This document shows positions 1 to 8,599 of a stretch of DNA of 64,000 nt, piece by piece. The notes under the pieces were generated by a model, which did no database searches, had not been told where the DNA came from, and saw nothing but the letters and a program-made list of their open reading frames with translations. The stretch covers positions 124,001 to 188,000 of the forward strand of contig NZ_AMSD01000001.1 of NCBI RefSeq assembly GCF_000478685.1, written 5' to 3'. Position numbers and translations under genes: made by a program. The stretch's first letter is position 1. Each line of letters begins with the position of its first letter. The stretch is from Candidatus Photodesmus katoptron Akat1. GTDB lineage: Bacteria > Pseudomonadota > Gammaproteobacteria > Enterobacterales > Vibrionaceae.

Positions 1-28
1 TTCATTAAGAATTTTTTCAAGAATCATA

Positions 29-1693
29 TTATTCATTGAAATTTTTACCTAATTTAGTATCAGAAAATATTTGATTTACTATTTCCTCTACTTCAACTTT
101 AATAAGTCTAAGATGCTCTTCACTTTTAAAACTTTCGAAATAAATCTTATACATATCTTCAGTACCAGATGGACGAATTACAAACCAACCATCTTTGGTA
201 GTTATTTTTAATCCACCAATATTAACATTGTTACCTGATGCGTGAGTTAATCGAGAAACTATATCACTCCCAGCTAAAGTTTTTATAGGAATCATCTCTG
301 GTGATAATTTAGCTAAAATATCTCTTTGAAAACGATTTGCAAAAACTTGTGCACGATCGTACCAAAATTTTCCATGTTTACCAACTAAATCTTCATAGTA
401 CTTTTGAGGATTTTTACCTGTTACAGCAGTAATTTCAGCAGCTAATAAACACAAAATAATTCCATCTTTATCGGTAGACCAAGGAGTCCCATCTTTACGT
501 AAAAAAGAAGCTCCTCCACTTTCTTCAGCTGCAAATCCTAACTGGCATTTATATAAATCATCTACAAACCATTTAAAACCAACTGGTACTTCATATAGCT
601 TTCTACCTAAATTTTCTACAACACAATCAATCAAATAGCTTGATACTAAGGTTTTTCCAACAGCGATATTTTGATTCCAATTTTTACGATATCGATATAA
701 ATAATCAATACATACAGCTAAAAAATGATTTGACTCCACTAAACCTTGAGGTGTAACAATACAATGACGGTCATGATCAGGATCATTGCCAAATGAAAGA
801 TCGTAACTGCCCCTTGAGTCTATTAAGCTAGATATCGCATAAGGAGAAGAACAATCCATACGAATCACTCCATCTTTATCTAAAGACATAAAACGAAATG
901 AAGGATCAATATCTTCTCTAATCAAAGTAAGATCTAAATTATATACCTCTCCAATCTTTTTCCAATAATTAATACCACTACCACCAAGTGGATCCACTCC
1001 TAATTTCAAATTAGCATTTTGAATAGCCTGTATATTAATTACATTTACTAAGTCGTTAATGTAGGATTTTGCTAAATCTTTTTCAATAAATAAACTAGAT
1101 AACTTAGCCTTTGATAAACTTATACGCTTCACATCTTTTAATTTTTTAGAAATAAAGAGATTAGCTCTTTCTTCAATTAATTGAGTTAGCTCTGAACCAG
1201 CAGGACCACCATGAACATAATTATATTTGATACCACCATCTTGTGGTGGATTATGTGATGGAGTAATAACTAAACCATCAGCCTTATCTTTATGAACTGA
1301 ATTAAAACTTAAAATTGCATGAGATATAGCAGGAGTGGGAGTATAACCATTATTTTCTTGAACAATAACCTTTATATTATTTGCAATAAGTACTTCGATT
1401 GCAGTAGCAAAAGCAGGTTCTGATAATGCATGGGTATCTTTCCCAATAAACAATGGTCCTGTTATATTTTTTTCATCACGTAGTTCAACTATTGCTTGAA
1501 CAATACCTAATATATGATTTTCATTAAAAGTATACTTATCTGCGCTACCACGATGCCCAGAAGTACCAAATTGCACCATATGTTCAGGATTATTTAAATC
1601 AGGTTTTAAAAGAAAATAATTAGCAACCAAAGCAGGGATATTGTATAAATCTTCTTGTTTAGCTCCTTGACCAGCTTTAGAATGTATAGTCAT
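29..1693 (-). CDS. pgm: Phosphoglucomutase (alpha-D-glucose-specific)
   Basis: A 554-residue protein, about the length of E. coli Pgm (546). It interconverts glucose-1-phosphate and glucose-6-phosphate in the cytoplasm, linking glycolysis to sugar-nucleotide and envelope synthesis. Visible motifs are TPSHNPPQDGG, with the phosphorylated Ser at about residue 146; the metal loop DPDHDRH near 304; the sugar-binding EESGGASF near 390; and the phosphate-binding RPSGTEDMYK near the C-terminus. All catalytic loops are present, so the gene looks functional. It lies directly downstream of the seqA remnant on the same strand, matching the seqA-pgm order of enterobacteria and vibrios. The start ATG at 1693 follows an AAGGA-like site. 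Confidence 0.96.
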   Translation of the reverse strand: MTIHSKAGQGAKQEDLYNIPALVANYFLLKPDLNNPEHMVQFGTSGHRGSADKYTFNENHILGIVQAIVELRDEKNITGPLFIGKDTHALSEPAFATAIEVLIANNIKVIVQENNGYTPTPAISHAILSFNSVHKDKADGLVITPSHNPPQDGGIKYNYVHGGPAGSELTQLIEERANLFISKKLKDVKRISLSKAKLSSLFIEKDLAKSYINDLVNVINIQAIQNANLKLGVDPLGGSGINYWKKIGEVYNLDLTLIREDIDPSFRFMSLDKDGVIRMDCSSPYAISSLIDSRGSYDLSFGNDPDHDRHCIVTPQGLVESNHFLAVCIDYLYRYRKNWNQNIAVGKTLVSSYLIDCVVENLGRKLYEVPVGFKWFVDDLYKCQLGFAAEESGGASFLRKDGTPWSTDKDGIILCLLAAEITAVTGKNPQKYYEDLVGKHGKFWYDRAQVFANRFQRDILAKLSPEMIPIKTLAGSDIVSRLTHASGNNVNIGGLKITTKDGWFVIRPSGTEDMYKIYFESFKSEEHLRLIKVEVEEIVNQIFSDTKLGKNFNE

Positions 1694-1757
1694 TTAAATA
1701 TCCTTATTTAAAATAAACTTAAAAGGACTAGTAATTAAAACAATACTTAAGATAATA

Positions 1758-2290
1758 TTATGTTAAATTTATCACTATTTTAATTAACTCTTCAGAAAAA
1801 TGCATCCTGATATCAGTTGTTTGATCATCTGGTGTTTACGACTAGTATTATTATTTGTGATAACCCCAAAATGAGTATTTGGAATAGTTCTTGGTTTTGT
1901 TTGTTGCATTACCATTTTCTAATAATACTTTTTTAGTATCAGCAAAATACAGTCTTTTACGTCCTTTAACTTGAGTAGATTTATAAAAACCTTTTGGATC
2001 ACTATAATATAATGTAGAAAGTATTAACATAAAACGATCAATTGCCTTTTTCAGGTTAGAAAATTTACTAGAAATTAATAAGGATTCTATTTACCCTATC
2101 CCTCTAATTTGAAAATTCTTGCTAATAGGGATGTTTTTTATTTAACTAACTGTGACAATTCTATAGATTTTCTACGATTATTATCTATATTTAACAAACG
2201 ATGTAAAATAACTGAAGCAGCATTCACTAATATACTGAGTTTGACTAGCGATATAGCGGTATAAATCTTCATCAATTTCAATTTTTTCAT
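1758..2290 (-). pseudogene. seqA: Degraded seqA (replication-initiation sequestration protein)
   Basis: No full ORF is present, but translating the minus strand in several frames recovers SeqA in order. The N-terminus reads KIEIDEDLYRYIASQTQYI, matching the SeqA start. ASVILHRLL follows in another frame. Then come KKAIDRFMLILSTLYY, GRKRLYFADTKKVLLENGN and RKHQMIKQL, and the C-terminus reads MHFSEELIKIV before a stop. At least three frame changes and an internal loss are needed to join these pieces, and the start is disrupted by an extra base in an A-run. SeqA normally binds hemimethylated GATC and delays re-initiation at oriC. Its position between pgm and ybfF is the conserved one. The multiple independent lesions make this a true pseudogene rather than a sequencing slip. 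Confidence 0.93.
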
Positions 2291-2385
2291 TTGTTTTTTT
2301 TCAATCTCTATATTTTAATAACTAAGCAAGTATAACTAGATCTGTTCTAATACTCTATCTTTAATCTATTACTAAGTGAGCTAAA

Positions 2386-3171
2386 ATGTCAAAATTATTA
2401 AACTACAAACTAGAAGGTAAAAGAACTTCTTCAGTTATTCTATTACTTCACGGTTTATTTGGAAATTTAGATAATCTAGGAATTTTATCCCGTAATTTTA
2501 AACAACATTACCAAACTTTAAGTGTAGATCTTCGTAATCACGGATTATCTTTTCATAGTAACATTCATAATTATGAAATAATGGCTAAAGATGTAGTTAC
2601 TCTACTTATGCATCTTGATTTTGATCATATTCATATCATTGGTCATTCTATGGGGGGAAAAGTAGCTATGAAAGTTGCTACATTAATAGAAAAGAAAATT
2701 AGCACACTAATTATATTAGATATATCACCAGTTCAGTATTTTAGAAAACAAGATGATAACATGCTAAAAGGACTTTTATTAATAAAGCAACAAAAACTAG
2801 ATAACCGAAGTAAAGCTTTAAAAATACTAGCTGAATATATTAAAGAACAAAGCATTAGACAATTTTTTAATAAATCTCTTTATCTTAATAATAAAGGAAT
2901 AATATGTTGGAGATTCAACATTGATGCAATTAATAATAACTACGAATCTATACTAGGTTGGAAAAGTATTTCCTTAATATCAATACCTACTATTTTTATA
3001 AAAGGTGCCAATTCAGATTATATACTGCCTAAGCACAAAGAAAATATTCAAAAACAATTGAGTAACTCAGAAATACATAGTATTTCTAATACAGGACATT
3101 GGCTTCATGTTGAAAATCCTATTCAAATAATTAAAATTATTCAAAATTTTATTAAAAAAATAGTTAATTAA
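2386..3171 (+). CDS. ybfF: YbfF-type alpha/beta-hydrolase (esterase)
   Basis: A 261-residue alpha/beta-hydrolase. The oxyanion-loop motif LLHGLFGNLDNLG lies at about residues 20-32. The nucleophile elbow GHSMGG puts Ser at about 88, a candidate acid is the Asp in GANSDY near 210, and the catalytic His is in NTGHWLHVENP near 237. E. coli YbfF is an acyl-CoA/ester hydrolase of similar length (254). The physiological substrate is not certain. It is transcribed divergently from the seqA remnant, as in E. coli and vibrios, and is followed by a DUF2788 gene and fldA. The triad looks intact, so the gene is probably functional. Confidence 0.9.
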   Translation: MSKLLNYKLEGKRTSSVILLLHGLFGNLDNLGILSRNFKQHYQTLSVDLRNHGLSFHSNIHNYEIMAKDVVTLLMHLDFDHIHIIGHSMGGKVAMKVATLIEKKISTLIILDISPVQYFRKQDDNMLKGLLLIKQQKLDNRSKALKILAEYIKEQSIRQFFNKSLYLNNKGIICWRFNIDAINNNYESILGWKSISLISIPTIFIKGANSDYILPKHKENIQKQLSNSEIHSISNTGHWLHVENPIQIIKIIQNFIKKIVN

Positions 3172-3183
3172 TTCTCTATCTCT

Positions 3184-3206
3184 AGATTAAATAATAAATT
3201 TAATCT
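3184..3206. terminator. AT-rich perfect hairpin after ybfF
   Basis: Nine perfectly paired bases (AGATTAAAT / ATTTAATCT) with a 5-nt loop sit just after the ybfF stop. The stem is almost all A/T and the following U-run is short, so terminator function is only a possibility. A second weaker GCATTA/TAATGC pair follows at about 3211-3236. Confidence 0.3.
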
Positions 3207-3268
3207 TTAAGCATTAACTTTATTAAATAATAATGCTATATTTTATATCCTTGTAATAAGGTAGATAT

Positions 3269-3487
3269 ATGCTTTATGATTATATAAATATCCTAGAATT
3301 TATTGGATTAAATTTTCTTTTAGCATCTGTTTTTCTTTTAATATGTATAACAATAAAAGATCTTGTTAAGAAAAGCAATATTTCTAAATTTGGTCAATTT
3401 ATTGCTTGGTTAGTTCTCTTTCTCGGTTGTGTTAGTTTTATATTGAAAAGTATAATTCAATTAGTTTTAGAAAGCTCTGGTCTATGA
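3269..3487 (+). CDS. DUF2788 family small membrane protein
   Basis: A 72-residue protein with two hydrophobic segments (about residues 8-29 and 43-65) separated by a short basic stretch, KDLVKKSNISKFGQ. It is therefore probably an inner-membrane hairpin. Small proteins of this size and topology, annotated DUF2788, occur between ybfF and fldA in vibrios. The family's function is unknown to me. Assignment rests on topology, size and synteny rather than on a catalytic motif. The ATG at 3269 has AAGG a few bases upstream. Confidence 0.75.
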   Translation: MLYDYINILEFIGLNFLLASVFLLICITIKDLVKKSNISKFGQFIAWLVLFLGCVSFILKSIIQLVLESSGL

Positions 3488-3532
3488 TGTAATTAATTAA
3501 GATTTAGATGTTTTTAAAAGGTTAAGATTTCT

Positions 3533-4092
3533 ATGGAAAAAAGTATAGGTATTTTTTTGGTACTGATACAGGTAATACTGAAGCTGTTGCAAAAATGATT
3601 AAACAGCAATTTAAAAAAAAGTTAGTTCATATACAAGATATTGCTAAAAGTACTAAAGAGGATATTGAACGCTTTAGCATCTTACTTTTTGGTATTCCAA
3701 CTTGGTACTATGGAGAAGCTCAATGTGATTGGGAGGATTTCTTCCCTGAATTAGAAAGTATCGATTTTTCAACCAAATTAATTGCTATTTGGGGTTGTGG
3801 TGATCAGGAAGATTATTCGGAGTATTTTTGTGATGCCATGGGGACAATGCACGATATTATCACATCAAAAGGAGGGAGTGTCCTCGGTTATACTTCTACT
3901 GATGGTTATGAATTTGAATCATCAAAAGCCCTTATTGGTGAAGATGAAAAAACATTTGTTGGCCTGTGCATTGATGAAGATCGTCAACCGGAACTAACAG
4001 AAAAACGTGTAAAAAATTGGGTAACTCAAATTTATGAAGAAATTTATTTAACCAGTAATAAGTCATTAGACTTTCGTATAAAAAAGAAATAA
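3533..4092 (+). pseudogene. fldA: Flavodoxin, one-base frameshift in a T7 tract
   Basis: Flavodoxin carries one or two electrons on FMN, for example to IspG/IspH and reductive activators. Translation from ATG 3533 (preceded by AAGGTTAAG) gives MEKSIGIF and then leaves frame at a T7 run (3552-3558). One more T would restore FFGTDTGNTEAVAKM, the FMN phosphate-binding loop, and then run unbroken to the stop at 4092. The corrected protein would be about 186 residues, near the family's 175 or so. The intact downstream ORF starts at ATG 3595, but starting there would lose the FMN phosphate loop, so it is unlikely to be a working flavodoxin alone. The rest of the protein (FGIPTWYYGEAQCDW, IWGCGDQEDYSEYF, LCIDEDRQPELTEKR) is well conserved. 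This could be recent inactivation, slippage rescue or a homopolymer sequencing error. Confidence 0.88.
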
Positions 4093-4501
4093 TGCTATTA
4101 TCTAGTTGATAATTGATATGGAAGCTTTTTATCTGAATCAATGCAATTATTTTACTCACATTTATTAACTCATTACTCATGATACTTATCCAAGGTAAGG
4201 TCATAAAAAAATACTGAATAACTCACTTGCCTATTGCATTACGGCATAAAATGCTTTTAAGTAAGCATTTTAAAGAACTTTTGAGAAAAAAATCAGAACT
4301 GATTGCTACTTCAAATTAAAACTGATGTTCAAACAGATAAAATATAGTTAGTAAAATCGACTTATTAAAACTAAGAAGAACATTTAGATACAAAATAGAA
4401 TTATATCTTGATAAAAATCAATAAATCAAAGTCAGTTTCAGTTAACTATCCTAGCTAATCATATAATACATAACTCCTTATATATAAATAAAAAAGTTTT
4501 T
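4093..4501. other. Non-coding AT-rich gap after fldA
   Basis: About 400 bases without a supportable gene. In vibrios and E. coli fur normally follows fldA, but here the fur remnant lies 20 kb away at 24.55 kb. Short open stretches exist, such as a lysine-rich one near 4245-4310 on the plus strand, but I recognise none of them. It may be degraded coding DNA at a rearrangement junction. Confidence 0.5.
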
Positions 4502-4801
4502 TTAGTGATATGTGTAAAGAACTTGTGGATTTGTTTGCGTAAAGTGTACAGCTTTATTTCCTACCTTTATTGAAACACTATTTTTTGAATTTAGTTCAGA
4601 AAAAATATTATTCGTATCCTTAACTGTTATAAATGCCTTCATATTTTGAGATTCAGCTTGTGTATCTTGCCTATTATCAAACCAATATAAATTACCTTCA
4701 TCAATAACAATTACCCCACTAATAACAAAGTTTAACTCTTTAGCCTGTTTAAAAAGTGCCTTACACAAATTTTCCATCGTTTCCATTGATATTTTTTTCA
4801 T
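4502..4801 (-). CDS. Hypothetical 99-residue protein
   Basis: Not recognised. The protein is soluble-looking, with no signal peptide or membrane segment, and has an amphipathic N-terminal helix (MKKISMETMENLCKALFKQA). After it come alternating hydrophobic strands (FVISGVIVIDEGNLYWFDN and VSIKVGNKAVHFTQ) that suggest a small alpha/beta fold. The start ATG at 4801 is preceded by AGAGAG at good spacing. It sits 294 bases downstream of phaC on the same strand, so it may belong with the PHB cluster, but no motif supports a role. Its survival as an open frame in decaying sequence argues that it is real. Confidence 0.6.
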   Translation of the reverse strand: MKKISMETMENLCKALFKQAKELNFVISGVIVIDEGNLYWFDNRQDTQAESQNMKAFITVKDTNNIFSELNSKNSVSIKVGNKAVHFTQTNPQVLYTYH

Positions 4802-5095
4802 TTATCTCTCTAACAGTTTAATTTTAATAAAAATAATAAAAGACTGAATTTTTCAGTTAACTTATTTTAAATGGTAATTAACAAATTTTAGACATTTAAT
4901 CAACACCCACAAGAGAATAGTTAGTTTTTCAATAAATCTAAAACAATTCCAATAATCTTCTGAAGAAGAATGACTATTCTATAATAAGATAGGTACCTAA
5001 AACAAGAAGAAGAATCAGCTCAGACTAGTTTTTTCTAATATAATGATAAATAAAATAACCAGTTGAATTCTGAATAACTTATATAATATAGTTTT

Positions 5096-6865
5096 TCAAA
5101 TTGGCAATGATTGTTTTACATACTCTCCAGGGGCGATTCCAATTATAGGATTTTTCTCTGAACCTTTACTAAATGGTTCCACTTGATCTTGATTAAAATT
5201 CATTAACCATTGATTCCAATGAACCCACCAAGATCCTTTGTTATAAGCAGCTTTCTTTAACCATTCATCAGAGGAATTATTAAGATTATCATTCAACCAA
5301 TAGCCATACTTATTACCTTTTCCTGGATGATTAATAACACCAGCGACATGTCCAGATTCACCTAGAACAAAGGTTTTATCACCACCGATTCTTGATAAAC
5401 TATCATACGTTCCTTGCCATGGGACTATATGATCTTGTTTAGTAGATACAAAATAAGTTGGAATCTTAATCTTACTTAAATCAATCCATACACCTCCAAC
5501 TTTTATACCTTTCTTCTGAATAAGTTTATTTTGAAGATATAATTCACGTAATATAAAATTATGACATAATGCTGTAACGTTTGTACTATCACTATTCCAA
5601 TATAATAAATCAAAATCTGCAGGAGTATTTCCTTTCAAATAATTTTCAATGTAATAATTCCAGTATAAGCTATTTTCACGTAATAAATTAAATATAACAC
5701 TTAATGAACGACCATCCATATAACCTTTTTCATTATTTTGTATTTCAATAGCAGTAATAATTGTTTCATTAATGTAAACACCAAGCTCACCAGGTTGAGA
5801 AAAATCAAGTGGAGTCGTGAAAAAAGAAGCAGACCTTATTCGTTTTTTCATTCGCTTAGCCGAATAATAAGAAATTGTTGAAGCTAACAGCGTGCCACCA
5901 ATGCAATAACCAACAGTATTAATTTCTTCCTGATTAGTAATTTCTATAACAGTTGATATAGCTTTCACTACACCATCAATGATATAATTATCGAATCCTA
6001 TTTCGGCTTGGTCTTTACCTGGATTTCTCCATGAAATCATAAAGACACTATGATTATGTTCTAATAACCATCTCACCATAGATTTTTTTTTATGCAAATC
6101 TAATATATAATACTTATTGATAAAAGGTGGTACTATTAATAGTGGTGTAGAATTTATCATATTAGTTAATGGCGTGTATTGAATAAGTTCAAACAAATCA
6201 TTTTTAAATACAATATTCCCATCTGTATTTGCTATATCCTTTCCAATACGAAAATTATTACTATCAGTCATACGTATTCTTAAAATATCTGCACTAGAAT
6301 CTACATCTCTTTTAAATTGTTCTAATCCTGAAAGTAAGTTTGCACCATTTTTTTTAAGTGTAAGCTTTAAAAGCTCTGGATTTGTAGCAATAAAATTAGT
6401 TGGAGATAATGCATTGATAATTTGACGAGAAATAAACATAACACGTTCTTTTATCGATTTATCTAACCCTTCAATGCTATCAATCGTATCCAGGTAGGTT
6501 TTACTAAAAAGCAAGTACGATTGTTTAACAAATGAATAAAAAACATCTGTTTCCCACAATTCATCACCAAAACGAGAATCTCCCTTCTCTTCTTTAAATA
6601 GTTTACAATTATTATCAGCAAATACAACATGTTGCCAAATCTGTAATTGTTGTTCCCACCATTGAATTTGTAACTTTAATAATCCAGTAGGTCGTTCTTT
6701 AGCTTTTTCGAACAACTGAATACTATCCTGAAAACTTATTTTTTGTATTGCTTTATACAAAGGAGACGAATCTATAGATTCTTTATTTAACTCAAAATTC
6801 TTCCACCATTCTTGATTAGCTTCTTGAACTTTTGCAAAGTAATCTAAATAGAACCTTTGAAACAT
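5096..6865 (-). CDS. phaC: Class I poly(3-hydroxybutyrate) synthase
   Basis: A 589-residue PHA synthase that polymerises (R)-3-hydroxybutyryl-CoA at the granule surface. The lipase-like box GYCIGG places the nucleophilic Cys at about residue 321. The catalytic Asp is in STKQDHIVPW (about 478) and His in GESGHVAGVINHP (about 507). The conserved SWRNPGKDQAEIGFDNY stretch follows a PPFINKYYILDL motif, as in class I enzymes. It is the last gene of phaB-phaA-phaP-phaC, 82 bases after the phasin. The length and all triad residues indicate an active enzyme. Retaining PHB storage is notable in such a reduced genome. Confidence 0.96.
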   Translation of the reverse strand: MFQRFYLDYFAKVQEANQEWWKNFELNKESIDSSPLYKAIQKISFQDSIQLFEKAKERPTGLLKLQIQWWEQQLQIWQHVVFADNNCKLFKEEKGDSRFGDELWETDVFYSFVKQSYLLFSKTYLDTIDSIEGLDKSIKERVMFISRQIINALSPTNFIATNPELLKLTLKKNGANLLSGLEQFKRDVDSSADILRIRMTDSNNFRIGKDIANTDGNIVFKNDLFELIQYTPLTNMINSTPLLIVPPFINKYYILDLHKKKSMVRWLLEHNHSVFMISWRNPGKDQAEIGFDNYIIDGVVKAISTVIEITNQEEINTVGYCIGGTLLASTISYYSAKRMKKRIRSASFFTTPLDFSQPGELGVYINETIITAIEIQNNEKGYMDGRSLSVIFNLLRENSLYWNYYIENYLKGNTPADFDLLYWNSDSTNVTALCHNFILRELYLQNKLIQKKGIKVGGVWIDLSKIKIPTYFVSTKQDHIVPWQGTYDSLSRIGGDKTFVLGESGHVAGVINHPGKGNKYGYWLNDNLNNSSDEWLKKAAYNKGSWWVHWNQWLMNFNQDQVEPFSKGSEKNPIIGIAPGEYVKQSLPI

Positions 6866-6947
6866 AAAAAACGCTCCTAAATACCTAGAAATCGCCTCCC
6901 TTTAATTTTTAAATGAAGGCGGTTTGTACAATCAACATAAACCTAAT

Positions 6948-7295
6948 TTAAATAGAACTAGCACTTTTAAGATTCTCGGAAGCAAGAGAATCTACATCAT
7001 TTTTAAATTCTTTTGCAATAGATTGCAACTTAGCAGTATCATCCATAACTTGTTGAGAAAACTTGGTTAATAGAGATAATTGTTGTGAATTAAACTCAGT
7101 CAAAGAGGTTACATCTTTAATTTTGCTAGCAGCTCTCATTTGTGTTAATCCCATATCACTGTAAGTACGAATAGCACCTAGTTGTAACTCAGTTAACATT
7201 TCGACATTTTTAGTTAGCAGCTTATTAAACTTAAGATATGGTTCCATATTTTTTTCAGTTTGTTCTGAAAAAGTTTTCAAAAAATCTGTATACAT
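6948..7295 (-). CDS. phaP: Phasin (PHB granule-associated protein)
   Basis: A 115-residue, almost wholly helical protein with Phasin_2-like features: TDFLKTFSEQTEKNMEPYLK at the N-terminus, then ELQLGAIRTYSDMGLTQM and LSLLTKFSQQVMDDTAKL. It has no cysteines or membrane segment. Phasins coat PHB granules and control their size and number. Its position between phaA and phaC is the Vibrio arrangement. The start ATG at 7295 has AGGAGAAA upstream, a good ribosome-binding site for an abundant protein. Confidence 0.88.
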   Translation of the reverse strand: MYTDFLKTFSEQTEKNMEPYLKFNKLLTKNVEMLTELQLGAIRTYSDMGLTQMRAASKIKDVTSLTEFNSQQLSLLTKFSQQVMDDTAKLQSIAKEFKNDVDSLASENLKSASSI

Positions 7296-7340
7296 TATGA
7301 TTTTTCTCCTAATTAATAATTTTTGAAATTTTATTACTAT

Positions 7341-8567
7341 TTATGTAACTGTTTTAATAATAACTGCTGTACCCATACCTCCACCTATACATAAAGCAGC
7401 AATACCAAAATGACTTTTTTTCTTGTTCCTATTTAATTCATGCATAAGAGTTACTAAAATACGATTTCCAGAAGCACCAAGCGGATGCCCTAAAGAAATT
7501 GCACCACCATTTACATTAGTCTTATCTAAAATGGATGAAACTGATACATTATATTCATCTGCTAATTTGTGAATAACTGCTAAAGTTTGCACAGCAAAGG
7601 CTTCATTTAACTCATATAGGTTAATATCACTAATGCTTAACTGTGCTTTATTCAAGGCTTTTTTTATTGAGTTAACAGGCCCTAATCCCATCATTTCAGG
7701 TTCAAGAGCTGACTGAGCATAACTTATAATTTCAGCAATTGGAGACAAATTATATTTTTCAATTGATTCTTCAGATGCTAATACCATGGCACTTGCGCCA
7801 TCATTTAATCCAGATGAATTACCAGCAGTCACAGTTCCTTCTTTTTGAAAAGCAGGTGCTAATTTTTCTAGTTCACTTAGTTTAACTTCTTTCCTTGGAT
7901 ATTCATCAGTATCAAAAAACACATTACTCTTTCTAGGTTGACTTACATTAACAGTCTCAATTTCATTTACAAATTTTCCCTTTTTAATTGCATCAACAGC
8001 TTTAAATTGACTAGTCATTGCATATGAATCTTGCTGTTTTCGAGTAATAGAAAATTCTTTAGCTATAGTTTCAGCTGTCATACCCATATGATGCTTAGTG
8101 TATACATCAGTTAATCCATCAGAAATTAAAAGATCAATTAAAGTTAAATTACCCATTTTATGCTGTTTATGGCCAGATCTAATGCTGGAAGGTAATATAA
8201 ATGGAATTTGAGACATGACTTCAACACCGCCAGCAATTACAATATCTGCATCATTATTTTTTATGTGTGCAACTCCATCCATAACAGCTTTCATCCCGCT
8301 ACCGCATACCATATTTATGCCATAAGCTGGAACCGATTTCGGAATACCTGCATAAATCGCAGCTTGACGAGCAATTCCCATACCCTGACCTGCACTTATA
8401 ACATTACCAATAATAACTTCATCCAAAATAGAAGGTGAAACTTTAGCAGATGCTAAGGCTCCTTCTATAGCAATTGATGCTAATTTTCCAGCAGAAATAC
8501 CTTTTAATGAGCCGCAAAAAGCACCAATAGGTGTACGCTTACCTGAAATTGCATAAACTTTCTTCAT
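7341..8567 (-). CDS. phaA: Acetyl-CoA acetyltransferase (beta-ketothiolase)
   Basis: A 408-residue biosynthetic thiolase that condenses two acetyl-CoA to acetoacetyl-CoA, the first PHB step. The acyl-accepting Cys lies in NMVCGSGMKAV (about residue 88). The substrate-loop His is in NGGAISLGHPLGASG (about 365), and the second Cys is in ALCIGGGMGTA (about 394). It is downstream of phaB, separated by about 32 bases, and upstream of phaP, so all four pha genes probably share a transcript. Length is slightly above the 392-402 typical of the family, with no truncation. The ATG at 8567 is preceded by AAGGAG. Confidence 0.96.
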   Translation of the reverse strand: MKKVYAISGKRTPIGAFCGSLKGISAGKLASIAIEGALASAKVSPSILDEVIIGNVISAGQGMGIARQAAIYAGIPKSVPAYGINMVCGSGMKAVMDGVAHIKNNDADIVIAGGVEVMSQIPFILPSSIRSGHKQHKMGNLTLIDLLISDGLTDVYTKHHMGMTAETIAKEFSITRKQQDSYAMTSQFKAVDAIKKGKFVNEIETVNVSQPRKSNVFFDTDEYPRKEVKLSELEKLAPAFQKEGTVTAGNSSGLNDGASAMVLASEESIEKYNLSPIAEIISYAQSALEPEMMGLGPVNSIKKALNKAQLSISDINLYELNEAFAVQTLAVIHKLADEYNVSVSSILDKTNVNGGAISLGHPLGASGNRILVTLMHELNRNKKKSHFGIAALCIGGGMGTAVIIKTVT

Positions 8568-8599
8568 TGTAGTTTGGCTCCTTTTTATTTAGATTATTG

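Noticed and set aside
3595-4092. Flavodoxin starting at ATG 3595 as an intact gene
   Set aside because: It would lack the FMN phosphate-binding loop, which is encoded just upstream in the same frame without a start codon; the real start is ATG 3533 across the T7 break.
3932-4204. 90-codon minus-strand frame over the end of fldA
   Set aside because: It overlaps a conserved flavodoxin C-terminus antisense and has no recognisable family or ribosome-binding site.
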